Positions 33,560 through 41,776 of a stretch of 64,000 nt of DNA are shown here, piece after piece. The notes beneath the pieces were generated by a model. The model was not told the DNA's origin, did not search any database, and was given only the letters and a program-made list of their open reading frames with translations. The translations under genes were made by a program, and so were the position numbers. The DNA is taken from the NCBI RefSeq assembly GCF_027944115.1, contig NZ_JAPJZI010000001.1:310001-374000 (forward strand). Reading direction: 5' to 3'. This stretch comes from Hoeflea prorocentri. Lineage in GTDB: Bacteria > Pseudomonadota > Alphaproteobacteria > Rhizobiales > Rhizobiaceae. Within the stretch, counting starts at the first letter, position 1; each line of letters begins with the position of its first letter.

Positions 33560-34148
33560 TGACAATCTGGAAACGCGTGAGCGTATCCTGCAGTCGGCCT
33601 GGAAATTGCTGGAGGACGGAACGGCCAGCGCGGTGCGTATGTCGGATATTGCCAAGGCCGCGGGTGTCTCGCGGCAGGCGGTTTATCTTCACTTTCCCAA
33701 GCGCGCCGAGCTGCTGGTGGCCATGACCCGTTACCTGGACGAGGTGAAAAATGTCGATGGCCGGTTGGAGAAGAGCAGGGGGGCAAGGTCCGGCAGGGAT
33801 CGACTTGATGCCTTCGTGGAAGCCTGGGGCAACTACATTCCGGAGATTTACGGTGTCGCCAAGGCTCTGCTTGCCATGAAGGACACTGATCTCGAGGCCG
33901 AAATGGCATGGAACAACCGGATGGAAGCCGTACGCCAGGGCTGCGAGGCTGCGGTCCGTGATCTGAAGCGCGATGGCGACCTCATGGATGGGCTGACGCA
34001 GAAACAGGCAACGGAGCTTTTGTGGATGCTTTTATCGGTGCGGAACTGGGAGCAGCTCACCCGCGAATGCGGCTGGTCGCAGAAGCAATATATCAAGCTG
34101 GTAAAGTCCGCAGCGCGCAGGATGCTTGTCGTTCAGCAAGCCGGATAG
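33552..34148 (+). CDS. TetR/AcrR family transcriptional regulator
   Basis: A 198-residue regulator with an N-terminal helix-turn-helix (VRMSDIAKAAGVSRQAVYLHFPKRAELLVAM) and an all-helical ligand/dimerisation domain. The ATG at 33552 is preferred because AGGAGA (33535-33540) is then eleven bases away; the ATG at 33540 would overlap that box. Three operator copies precede or overlap the start, so autorepression together with control of the divergent NmrA-like gene is expected. The ligand is unknown. Confidence 0.9.
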   Translation: MSSDNLETRERILQSAWKLLEDGTASAVRMSDIAKAAGVSRQAVYLHFPKRAELLVAMTRYLDEVKNVDGRLEKSRGARSGRDRLDAFVEAWGNYIPEIYGVAKALLAMKDTDLEAEMAWNNRMEAVRQGCEAAVRDLKRDGDLMDGLTQKQATELLWMLLSVRNWEQLTRECGWSQKQYIKLVKSAARRMLVVQQAG

Positions 34149-34247
34149 ATTACCGGGTTTGTCGCCGGACTCGGATGTCTATCGAGACGCCGCTATAGTG
34201 TGCCGGTGAACCGGCTTATGGAGAATTGGCCGGCAGGGAAGCGATAG

Positions 34248-34985
34248 ATGAGCACAGCGCAGCCTTTTTCGGATGTACAGGCGCATGGGGAATTGCGTCA
34301 GGTTCTGCCCGGCATCCATTTCGTGACGGGATCGCTTGCATTGGGGCGGCTCATGCCGGTGCGGTTCAGCCGCAATATGACTGTCATCGCGCAAGACGGG
34401 GCTCTGACCCTCATTAACTCGGTTCGGCTTGATGGGGGCGGGCTAAGAGCGCTCGATGCGTTGGGTGAGGTCAAACATGTTGTTCGTCTTGCCGGGTTTC
34501 ATGGTATGGACGATCCCTTCTACAAGGACCGCTATGGAGCCAAGGTCTGGTCGGTCGACGCTCCATACGTCAAAGGTTTCGGTGAAAATCCCAAGCGCTA
34601 TTTCGAGGCCGACGCTGTTCTTGACGAGCAGACCGAATTGCCGATCAAAGGCAGCAGGGTTGTCCTTTTCAAGTCGGCACATCCCGGTGAGGGGCTGCTC
34701 TTTCTGGACCGGGAAGGCGGTGTCGTCATCTCCGGCGACTGCCTGCAGCACTGGGCGCATACCAATGAATATTTCAATCTGCCGGCCAGAATCATGATGC
34801 GGATGATGGGATTTATCAAGCCGCATAATGTCGGACCGGGATGGCTGAAGGCGGCCAAGCCGGACAGGTCTGAAATCCGCAAGGTTTTCAATGGGCTTGA
34901 GTTCGAGAACGTCTTGCCGGCCCATGGCGAGCCGGTCATCGGCAATGCCAAAACCAATTATCTGCCGGCTGTTGAGGCACTATGA
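34248..34985 (+). CDS. Metallo-beta-lactamase-fold-like protein without the HxHxDH motif
   Basis: A 245-residue protein with the general layout of MBL-fold hydrolases: LPGIHFVTG start, LTLINSVRLD strand, GFHGMDDPFY where HxHxDH would be, SAHPGEGLLFLDREGGVVISGDCLQ, and LPAHGEPVIG at the end. Only part of the metal site is kept (the single His of GFHGMDD, the Asp of SGDC and the late PAHGEP). It may bind one metal or none, similar to DUF4336-type proteins. Its stop overlaps the start of the sirtuin gene by four bases, so the two are translated together. Confidence 0.7.
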   Translation: MSTAQPFSDVQAHGELRQVLPGIHFVTGSLALGRLMPVRFSRNMTVIAQDGALTLINSVRLDGGGLRALDALGEVKHVVRLAGFHGMDDPFYKDRYGAKVWSVDAPYVKGFGENPKRYFEADAVLDEQTELPIKGSRVVLFKSAHPGEGLLFLDREGGVVISGDCLQHWAHTNEYFNLPARIMMRMMGFIKPHNVGPGWLKAAKPDRSEIRKVFNGLEFENVLPAHGEPVIGNAKTNYLPAVEAL

Positions 34986-35695
34986 CAAATCTACCCTATG
35001 AACGCATCGTTGTCTTGACTGGGGCAGGCCTTTCAGCTGAATCCGGTCTTTCGACATTCCGTGACAAGGACGGCATCTGGTCGAAAGTCCGGATTGAAGA
35101 CGTTGCTACACCCGAGGCGTTCGCCCGCGATCCGCAAGGCGTCCTTGATTTCTATAACGGGCGGCGCAATGGCGCGGGCGAGGTGGAGCCGAACGCTGCC
35201 CATGCGGCCCTTGCGCGTCTCGAAGCGGAGCACAAGGGAGACGTTCTGACGGTCACGCAGAACATTGATCCCCTTCACGAGGCGGCGGGCACGCGGAACC
35301 TCGTCCATATGCACGGCGAAATTCGCAAGGTACTTTGCAACCATTGCGGCACACGCACACCCTATGAGGACGATCTGACGGTCGATCTCGTCTGCACCCA
35401 ATGCGGCAATCAAGGCGGCCTTCGGCCGGATGTTGTCTGGTTCGGCGAGATGCCCTATCAGATGGACCGTATTTATGCGGCGCTTGGCGCGTGCGATCTT
35501 TTCATATCCATCGGAACGAGCGGCAATGTCTATCCGGCGGCGGGTTTTGTTGCCGAAGCGAGGGGCGCCGGCGCACGCACGGTGGAGCTCAACCTTGAGC
35601 CCTCGGAAGGGATCACGATGTTCGATGAGGCCATCCACGGCAAAGCGACGCAGGTCGTGCCCGCCTATGTGGAGCGGCTGCTCAACGGCGGTTAG
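34982..35695 (+). CDS. cobB: Sir2-family NAD-dependent protein deacylase
   Basis: A 237-residue sirtuin. GAGLSAESGLSTFRD is the NAD-binding loop, TQNIDPLHEAAG and HMHGE supply the catalytic QNID and His, and the zinc is bound by CNHC...CTQC. The stretch DFYNGRR contains the Y-x-x-R pair that in SIRT5/CobB-type class III sirtuins recognises succinyl or malonyl lysines, so a desuccinylase activity is plausible beside deacetylation. It is translationally coupled to the MBL-like gene and meets the opposing XRE gene with a four-base overlap at the 3' ends. Confidence 0.93.
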   Translation: MTNLPYERIVVLTGAGLSAESGLSTFRDKDGIWSKVRIEDVATPEAFARDPQGVLDFYNGRRNGAGEVEPNAAHAALARLEAEHKGDVLTVTQNIDPLHEAAGTRNLVHMHGEIRKVLCNHCGTRTPYEDDLTVDLVCTQCGNQGGLRPDVVWFGEMPYQMDRIYAALGACDLFISIGTSGNVYPAAGFVAEARGAGARTVELNLEPSEGITMFDEAIHGKATQVVPAYVERLLNGG

Positions 35696-36480
35696 CCGGT
35701 TTGGTCATCGGATAGTCCGGCCATGGCAAAGAGCGCGGTCCGGGTTGGTTCATCAGCGGGAAACATAAGCTCGATCTTGAGCTCGGAAAGGGCGATATCT
35801 TCGGCCGAGCCAAATTGCGCGATGGTGGAGAAGAAGGACAGCACCATATCACCGGCGCGATAGCGGGCCGGTATGACTGCCGGCAGTGCGCCGTCATTTG
35901 CAGGCAGGCGATGGCCAAGCTCTTTGGTTAGGTGCTCAACGGCGTCGTCCAGTACCGGATCACCGCCGAGATGGACACTTTCGGTGCGCAGGCGCACGAT
36001 CATGTGCTGGGCCACTTCCAGCCAGTTATCCAGGGCGCCGGCCATTCTGTCCGTATCAAACAGAGCCTCCAGCAGGCTATCGCCCTCACCAAGTCCTGCG
36101 CCGGAGAGGATGAGGCCCGCCGATGTGTTGACACGAACGACCCGCCAATGCCGGTCAAGCGCCATCGCCGGAAACGGGTCCTGTCTTTCAAGCGTCCAGT
36201 CAACAGCAGCGCGCACATGCGCCATGTCCGTGTCGTTCAGGTCGCGGCGCCGGTATGCCGGCGCGAATCCGGCCGCACCCAAAAATGCGTTGCGTTCGCT
36301 GTGCGGCAGTTCGAGGGAATCGGACAGCAGGCGCACCATCGAGCGGCTCGGCCGGGAGCGCCCCGTTTCCAGGAACGAAATGTGCCTGGCGGAGACATTG
36401 GCGGCGAGGCCGAGATCAAGCTGGCTCATCCGGCGCTGGCCGCGCCAGTGTTTTAAAGAGTCTCCAAAAGCGTTTTGCAC
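35692..36480 (-). CDS. XRE family regulator with MmyB-like ligand-binding domain
   Basis: A 262-residue protein: an N-terminal Cro/C1 helix-turn-helix (residues 5-60, MSQLDLGLAANVSARHISFLETGRSRPS) and a PAS-like MmyB domain (about 95-255; PFPAMALDRHWRVVRVN and the C-terminal IALSELKIELMFPADEPT are hallmarks). In related proteins the C-terminal domain binds a fatty acid-like ligand. It is divergent from a small membrane protein gene with an inverted repeat in between, a layout that predicts control of that neighbour. Confidence 0.9.
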   Translation of the reverse strand: MQNAFGDSLKHWRGQRRMSQLDLGLAANVSARHISFLETGRSRPSRSMVRLLSDSLELPHSERNAFLGAAGFAPAYRRRDLNDTDMAHVRAAVDWTLERQDPFPAMALDRHWRVVRVNTSAGLILSGAGLGEGDSLLEALFDTDRMAGALDNWLEVAQHMIVRLRTESVHLGGDPVLDDAVEHLTKELGHRLPANDGALPAVIPARYRAGDMVLSFFSTIAQFGSAEDIALSELKIELMFPADEPTRTALFAMAGLSDDQTG

Positions 36481-36540
36481 GGGTTTGTCCTCGCTCTGAT
36501 CGTCAGGGACTCACTATAGCCAGTGTCTGACTGAAAACAC

Positions 36541-36555
36541 TTACCTCCTAGGTAA
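36541..36555. promoter_or_regulatory. Inverted repeat between XRE/MmyB regulator and membrane protein
   Basis: TTACCT-CCT-AGGTAA is a perfect 6-bp inverted repeat with a 3-base spacer, placed between the divergent start codons (36480 and 36617). MmyB-type regulators often bind such short palindromes in their own divergent promoter. Confidence 0.5.
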
Positions 36556-36616
36556 TTGAGACTGTGCAGCCGCGATCCTATCCAAATGGCATCGAATGCT
36601 ACTCGGAGACACGGTT

Positions 36617-37045
36617 ATGCAGCATCAAACATCAGTCACCTGGCTCAAGGGCGCGGCGGCACTTCTTGTCGGTTTCGGCCTGATCAGTCTTCCCGGCGCG
36701 CACCCTTCGACCTCGGGCCTTGCGCACATCATGATGGACCTTGCCTTCTGGCCGCTCGATGCGAGCCCTTCCGGTGACCCGCCGCAGGCCCGCCTCCTGT
36801 GGGCAATCGGCAGCGGCATCATTGCCGGTTGGGGCGTCATGATCTGGATGGTGACCTCCCGGGTCTATGCCAGGGATCCGGCGCTTGGCCGGCCGATCAT
36901 CCTGACTGCCGTCATTACCTGGTTCGTGATTGACAGCACCGGGTCGGTCCTTGCGGGTGCGCCGATGAATGTCCTCTACAATTGCGGCTTCTTGCTGCTT
37001 TTTGTCATTCCCCTCCGGCGGCCTGCCGAAGTCGTCCATGGCTGA
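36617..37045 (+). CDS. Small hypothetical membrane protein
   Basis: A 142-residue protein with about four membrane segments (roughly residues 10-27, 55-78, 90-110 and 113-130). The line PLDASPSGDPPQARLLWAIGSGIIAGWGVMIW is the most distinctive part; I do not recognise a named family with certainty. The start at 36617 has GGAG eight bases upstream. It probably belongs with the divergent MmyB-type regulator as its target. Confidence 0.75.
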   Translation: MQHQTSVTWLKGAAALLVGFGLISLPGAHPSTSGLAHIMMDLAFWPLDASPSGDPPQARLLWAIGSGIIAGWGVMIWMVTSRVYARDPALGRPIILTAVITWFVIDSTGSVLAGAPMNVLYNCGFLLLFVIPLRRPAEVVHG

Positions 37046-37125
37046 CCGCAACCAAAGTATTGCCGCCCCGCAGGCCGGACTTATATTCTGGTCTGCGGGA
37101 TGGCTTGTCTTGGAGGTTGCAACTG

Positions 37126-38310
37126 TTGGCAAAGACAAATGAAGGCCAATTATCAAGAAAATGGCAGCCGGAGGCTGTCAGTTCGTGGATTCTGGAGACG
37201 GGCCGCATGTCGGCAAGTTTCGATGAACTCGTCGTTGGTCTTTGTGAGGCGCTTTGCGCCGAGGGCGTTCCACTGTGGAGGCTTCGACTAGCGTTTCGGA
37301 CCCTGCATCCGCTGGTGACGGCCACGTCATCGGTCTGGGAGCGAGAGGGTGCGGAAACCGAACGCATCGACACACCGCACGGAATGGAGGGGCGTTCGGA
37401 TTATGCCGGCAGCCCGATGGAATTCATTGCAAGCAACCGCTCGACCTACAGAAGAAGGTTGCGGGAGCCACTGACACAAGACGATCATCACGTCCTGCAT
37501 GGGCTGCGTGAGCGTGGCGGAACCGACTATTTCGGTATGCCCCTGGAGTTTTCCGATGAGATGCGCGCCATCATTGTCTTCGTGACCGATGCGGAGGGCG
37601 GATTTAGCGACGGCGATATCGAGGGTTTTATAGCGCTGGCGCCGGCACTTGCGCCAATCGTCGAGGTTTTCCGCGGGCGGCTCCTGTCGCTGGCGGTTAC
37701 GGAAGCCTATCTTGGACGGCGAACGGGAAAACGTGTGCTTGACGGCAAGATCACGCGTGGGGATGTCGAAACAATCAATGCGGCGATCCTTTTCAGCGAT
37801 ATCCGCGGCTGGACCGGGATCAGCAGCAGGCTCCCGGCCAATGAAGCGCTGGCGCTGGCAAACAGCTATTTCGAATTGGTCGGTGAAGCCGTGGAAGCCC
37901 ATGGCGGTGAGATATTGAAGTTCATGGGCGATGGCGTGCTGGCGGTGTTTTCCGCCGACGACATGCCCTCGGGCCGGTCTGAATGCCGCTCTGCGCTGGA
38001 TGCGGCTTTTGAGGCATTGCGGCAGGCCGAGCAGGCAAATATTCCTGACCTGGAATTCGGGATCGGCCTGCATTTCGGTGAGGTGCTTTACGGTAATATC
38101 GGATCGAGAACCCGTATTGACTTCACGGTTCTCGGCTCGGCCGTCAATGTTGCGGCGCGCATTGAAAGCCTGTGTGGTCCGCTGGCGACGCCCGTGCTTT
38201 TCTCGGAAGCGTTCGCCGAGCGCGCCCGGGTATCGCACCGTCTGGTTTCAACGGAACGGCTGAAGGGCATCGACGGTCCGATGGCGGTCTATACGGCCAC
38301 AGTGGATTGA
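37126..38310 (+). CDS. Class III adenylate/guanylate cyclase
   Basis: A 394-residue protein. Residues about 10-200 form a GAF-like or otherwise sensory N-terminal region, including EGVPLWRLRLAFRTLHP, seen in many Rhizobiales cyclases. Residues 215-390 are the catalytic domain. Metal-binding aspartates are in AAILFSDIRGWT and FMGDGVLAVF, and the transition-state region is FGEVLYGNIGSRTRIDFTVLGSAVNVAARIE. The TTG start at 37126 (TGGAGG nine bases upstream) is chosen because the conserved N-terminal helix begins before the first ATG at 37207. No membrane segment, so a cytoplasmic cyclase; cAMP is the likely product. Confidence 0.87.
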   Translation: MAKTNEGQLSRKWQPEAVSSWILETGRMSASFDELVVGLCEALCAEGVPLWRLRLAFRTLHPLVTATSSVWEREGAETERIDTPHGMEGRSDYAGSPMEFIASNRSTYRRRLREPLTQDDHHVLHGLRERGGTDYFGMPLEFSDEMRAIIVFVTDAEGGFSDGDIEGFIALAPALAPIVEVFRGRLLSLAVTEAYLGRRTGKRVLDGKITRGDVETINAAILFSDIRGWTGISSRLPANEALALANSYFELVGEAVEAHGGEILKFMGDGVLAVFSADDMPSGRSECRSALDAAFEALRQAEQANIPDLEFGIGLHFGEVLYGNIGSRTRIDFTVLGSAVNVAARIESLCGPLATPVLFSEAFAERARVSHRLVSTERLKGIDGPMAVYTATVD

Positions 38311-38322
38311 AGCAGAAACGCT

Positions 38323-39201
38323 CTAAGCACTGCTGCCGCGCACTTCTTCAAGTATCCAACTGACCAGCGTTTGCACCGCCGGTTTGGTGTCACGGCTCTT
38401 CGGCCAGACTGCATAGAAGCCGCTGGTGTGCGTGCGCCTGTCACACCACAGCTCAACCAGCCTGCCCTGATCAAGGTCCATGTCCAACAGCAGTTTCGGG
38501 GCAAGGACAACACCTTGACCGTTTGACGCCGCATCGATGCCGAGGGCCGTCTGGTTAAACTGCATCGGTTTTTTCTCGGGGCGGATATCTTCTTCCGCGA
38601 ACAGGCGATCCCAGTTGCGATGGCTGTCCTGGACCAGATCCAGCCCGGCGAAACCGGCTGCCTTGTCAATCTGCCGCAAACCTTGAGCAAAAGCGGGGCT
38701 GCAGGCGGCACGCAGTCTCAGGGGTGAAATCAACTCCACGGCGAGGTTTGCGTCGGTCGGCGGTTCGCCCTGGCGGATGGCCGCGTCCGCACCGTCTGAC
38801 TGAAAGTCGCTCAGCGCCTCGCTGGCGATGATCTGCACATCGATGTTGGGATGGGTGGCGGAAAACTTCGGCAGGCGGGGAACAAGCCATTTGGACGCAA
38901 TGGAGGGTGTCACGCTCAAGGTTACATGCGGCCTTTCGGGTGTGAGCTGCCGTGCGGCTGTTTCTATGAGAGCCAGCGCCCGGGCGACGGGGGCATGAAG
39001 GCTCCGCCCCGTATCGGTCAATGCAAGACCGCGTGCCTTGCGGTGAAAGAGCTTTTGTCCAAGATCGGCCTCCAGCCGCCTGACCTGCTGGGCCACCGCA
39101 CCTTGTGTCAGATGCATCTCCTCGGCGGCGGCACGAAAGTTGAGGTGTCGTGCCGCGGCATCGAACATGCGCAAGGCATTCAGGTTCGGTATGCGTGCCA
39201 T
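38323..39201 (-). CDS. LysR family transcriptional regulator (GcvA-like)
   Basis: A 292-residue regulator. The winged helix (NLNALRMFDAAARHLNFRAAAEEMHLTQGAVAQQVRRLE) and the SVTPSIASKWLVPRLPKF start of the effector domain are typical of the GcvA subgroup. ATG 39201 has GGAGG just upstream, while the frame open to 39261 is in the promoter region. It is divergent from the SDR gene at 39314, with two inverted repeats in the gap. Confidence 0.9.
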   Translation of the reverse strand: MARIPNLNALRMFDAAARHLNFRAAAEEMHLTQGAVAQQVRRLEADLGQKLFHRKARGLALTDTGRSLHAPVARALALIETAARQLTPERPHVTLSVTPSIASKWLVPRLPKFSATHPNIDVQIIASEALSDFQSDGADAAIRQGEPPTDANLAVELISPLRLRAACSPAFAQGLRQIDKAAGFAGLDLVQDSHRNWDRLFAEEDIRPEKKPMQFNQTALGIDAASNGQGVVLAPKLLLDMDLDQGRLVELWCDRRTHTSGFYAVWPKSRDTKPAVQTLVSWILEEVRGSSA

Positions 39202-39250
39202 GACGCCTCCACCAGCCAGTAGAATTTCTACACTCTTGCGCGATGAGACA

Positions 39251-39296
39251 TGATTGGTCAATCACCCCGGACCGGTTCATTGTGTCGTCAGACACA
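39251..39296. promoter_or_regulatory. Two inverted repeats in the divergent lysR-SDR promoter
   Basis: TGATTG-GT-CAATCA (39251-39264) and TGTGTC-GTCA-GACACA (39281-39296) are both perfect 6-bp inverted repeats, 16 to 18 bases apart. Such paired sites are expected for LysR recognition and activation sites, though neither carries the simple T-N11-A form unambiguously. Confidence 0.5.
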
Positions 39297-39313
39297 TCAT
39301 GGGAGTGGTCACA

Positions 39314-40018
39314 ATGGATACACAGAAAGTGGCGGTTATCACGGCCGGGGGCAGTGGCATGGGTGCCGGTGCGGCACAGCGGCTTGCGCAAGAGGGTTAT
39401 CAGGTTTCCATCCTGTCATCATCCGGCAAGGGAAAGGCACTGGCTGAAGAGCTCGGAGGCGTTGGTGTAACGGGCTCAAACCGTTCGAGTGACGATTTGC
39501 AACAACTGGTCGATCTGACCATGACGCGCTGGGGCCGGATCGATGTGCTGGTCAACAGCGCCGGGCACGGGCCACGCGCGCCGGTGCTGGAGCTGAGTGA
39601 CGAGGATTGGCACAACGGCATGGAGGTCTACTTCCTCAATGCGGTGCGCCCGACACGGCTGGTCGCGCCGATCATGCAGGAACAAAAATCCGGATCGATC
39701 ATCAATATATCGACCTTTGCGGCTTTTGAACCTGACCCTGTATTTCCGACTTCGGGTGTTTTTCGCGCCGGTCTTGCAGCGTTCTGCAAGCTGTTTTCTG
39801 ACGCCTATGCGGCAGATAATGTGCGCATGAACAATGTCCTGCCGGGCTTTATCGACAGCCTGCCCGAAAAACAGGAGTTCCGTGACCGCATCCCGATGAT
39901 GCGATACGGGAAAACGGAAGAAATCGCCGGGACGATTGCGTTTCTCGCCTCAGACGCCGGCGGCTATATCACCGGCCAGAATATCAGGGTCGATGGCGGC
40001 ATCACCCGCGCGGTGTAA
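39314..40018 (+). CDS. SDR family protein with altered catalytic residues
   Basis: A 234-residue short-chain dehydrogenase-like protein. The nucleotide loop TAGGSGMGAG and NSAG are intact and STFAAFEP supplies the Ser, but where YxxxK is expected the sequence reads SGVFR within FPTSGVFRAGLAAF, so both Tyr and Lys are replaced. A group of SDR-like proteins with this change exists; its activity is not established. The C-terminal GGYITGQNIRVDGGITRAV is FabG-like. ATG 39314 is chosen for GGGAG upstream; ATG 39299 and 39254 are in frame. Confidence 0.82.
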   Translation: MDTQKVAVITAGGSGMGAGAAQRLAQEGYQVSILSSSGKGKALAEELGGVGVTGSNRSSDDLQQLVDLTMTRWGRIDVLVNSAGHGPRAPVLELSDEDWHNGMEVYFLNAVRPTRLVAPIMQEQKSGSIINISTFAAFEPDPVFPTSGVFRAGLAAFCKLFSDAYAADNVRMNNVLPGFIDSLPEKQEFRDRIPMMRYGKTEEIAGTIAFLASDAGGYITGQNIRVDGGITRAV

Positions 40019-40033
40019 CCGCTTCCGCGGCTG

Positions 40034-40564
40034 CTAGCGCACGGCGATGCAGGTCATCGGGGCCGTGTGTGCGATGCGGTGTGAAACGCTGCCGACCATC
40101 AGTGCTTTCAGGTCCGAAAGGCCCCGCGCACCGGTAACAATGAGATCGGCGCCGGTTTCCTCCGCAGCTTCGACAATCCGCGAGGCCGGATTGCCATCCT
40201 CGATGCGCGAATCCACATCCTTGACGCCGTGTTCGCGTGCAATCCGGGTTGCGTTTGAGATGATGTGATTTGCGACAGCGTGCAAAGCGTCATGCGGGCC
40301 GCTCACATCTTCGGGTATGATATTGGCCAGAGGAAAGCGTCCGTAGGGGGACGCGGCGATGACCGCCGTAAACGGCATTTCCTGACCGGTTGCGCCATAT
40401 TCCTGCGCAGCCATGTGTCTCAGGCTCTCGGAGAGGTGATCGCGCAGCAGAACGTGGACAACCACGACCTTGGCGCCGTATTTGGAGGCGATGTCGCAGC
40501 CGAAGGCGACCGCCTTGTCGGCATGGCTTGAACCGTCTGTCGCAATTAATACCGTATTGATCAT
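40034..40564 (-). CDS. Universal stress protein (UspA family)
   Basis: A 176-residue single-domain UspA protein. It has the ATP-binding signature G-x2-G-x9-G-S as GARGLSDLKALMVGSVS, and starts with TVLIATDGSSHADKA. The ATP-binding form suggests a signalling role under stress rather than catalysis. ATG 40564 is preferred over the open frame to 40597 because GAGGA lies seven bases upstream. It converges on the SDR gene at 40018. Confidence 0.9.
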   Translation of the reverse strand: MINTVLIATDGSSHADKAVAFGCDIASKYGAKVVVVHVLLRDHLSESLRHMAAQEYGATGQEMPFTAVIAASPYGRFPLANIIPEDVSGPHDALHAVANHIISNATRIAREHGVKDVDSRIEDGNPASRIVEAAEETGADLIVTGARGLSDLKALMVGSVSHRIAHTAPMTCIAVR

Positions 40565-40683
40565 GTTCGTATCCTCATTGGTTTGCCCCTGCGGCAAGGC
40601 AGATGCCTGTTCAGCAGCCCCAAGATATCGTCGCCCACAATCATTTATATATCGTTTGGTCGCTCTCGCATCCCTCTATGGCA

Positions 40684-41562
40684 CTACGGATTAAGCTCAT
40701 AAGGATATTGGTCGATGAAATGCTGCCATATCTTTTCGCCGATGAGACAATCGTAGCCGGTATCGGTCTTGCCGCTGAAAGCTGCCTTGAGCGGCTGGGG
40801 CATGGCGGCGAGTTCGAGGACAAGTTTCCTGCGCACAGCTTCCGGGAATTCATCCCAACTTGTTACCGGGATGACGAATGAACCCGGACCGCCGATAACG
40901 CAGTGATGATAGTATTCGTCGAGGTCTTCCAGATGAAATTGGGTGCCCAGACCCTCGCGTGTCATGAGTGGCAATCCGTTTATGGTAATACCTCTTGCGA
41001 CGGCCGTATCGCGCGCGCCGGTAACGGGCGGTCCGGAGTTGTTGGGCCCGTCACCCGAAATGTCAATGACGCGGCGCAGGGATTGAATGTCGTTGTTCTC
41101 AATGCGTGCTGCCGCATCGGCGATGGCGCCGGATATCGATGTGCGCCGCATGCCGGTATCGACTGTCAGGGTGATCTTTTCGGCAAAGGCTGCAAGATCG
41201 GCTGCATTTTCCAGGATATGCCAGTCAACAACCACCCGCTGCCAGGCGATGCCGCCCCATTCGACATAGGTGAGCGCAATCTTGCCGGTCAGTGTGTTCT
41301 GAACGGCGCGGGCAACTGCCGGACTGCGCAGCGCCTCGGCGTAGCCTCGCCGCTGAATGCGCAGTTCGCGCTCGGTCATGGACCGGGACACATCAACGGC
41401 GATGACGAGTTCGACATCGACCTCGGTCGCCGAGACGGCTGAAACAGGGCCGATAGCTGTGAGGGCGCAAAGGACAGCGGCCAAAAGCCCATTCAGGCAC
41501 CATTGAAGACCCGGTACGGGGTCAGCGGCTCGTGCGTTCAAGGCTCTGGCGTTCGGGGTCAT
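40684..41562 (-). CDS. DUF1194 secreted von Willebrand factor A-like protein
   Basis: A 292-residue protein with a signal sequence (hydrophobic LLAAVLCALTAIGPVSAVSA after an extended basic N-terminus). A VWA-type domain follows, with the MIDAS motif DVSRS at about residue 57 and SGDGPNNSG further on. DUF1194 proteins are common in Rhizobiales; binding of a metal and a protein partner is expected from the fold but no function is established. The start of the signal sequence could be internal. It is divergent from the aldo/keto reductase gene. Confidence 0.87.
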   Translation of the reverse strand: MTPNARALNARAADPVPGLQWCLNGLLAAVLCALTAIGPVSAVSATEVDVELVIAVDVSRSMTERELRIQRRGYAEALRSPAVARAVQNTLTGKIALTYVEWGGIAWQRVVVDWHILENAADLAAFAEKITLTVDTGMRRTSISGAIADAAARIENNDIQSLRRVIDISGDGPNNSGPPVTGARDTAVARGITINGLPLMTREGLGTQFHLEDLDEYYHHCVIGGPGSFVIPVTSWDEFPEAVRRKLVLELAAMPQPLKAAFSGKTDTGYDCLIGEKIWQHFIDQYPYELNP

Positions 41563-41776
41563 ATGATCCGTTCAACTGGTGCCGTCTGCCTTGTTAGAAT
41601 AGCGGAATTGAGGACGGTGGCATAGTTCCGGTATCGGTCTTCAACCGCAGCGTTGTTGATTTTGGGCGCATTCCTGTTGCAAATAGGCATCCGACATTCC
41701 GACCCTTCTCGTCGCAACACATCATGTGTACCGACCCCGGACCCGGCGACGACTTCTCAGCTCCTGGAGATACCAC

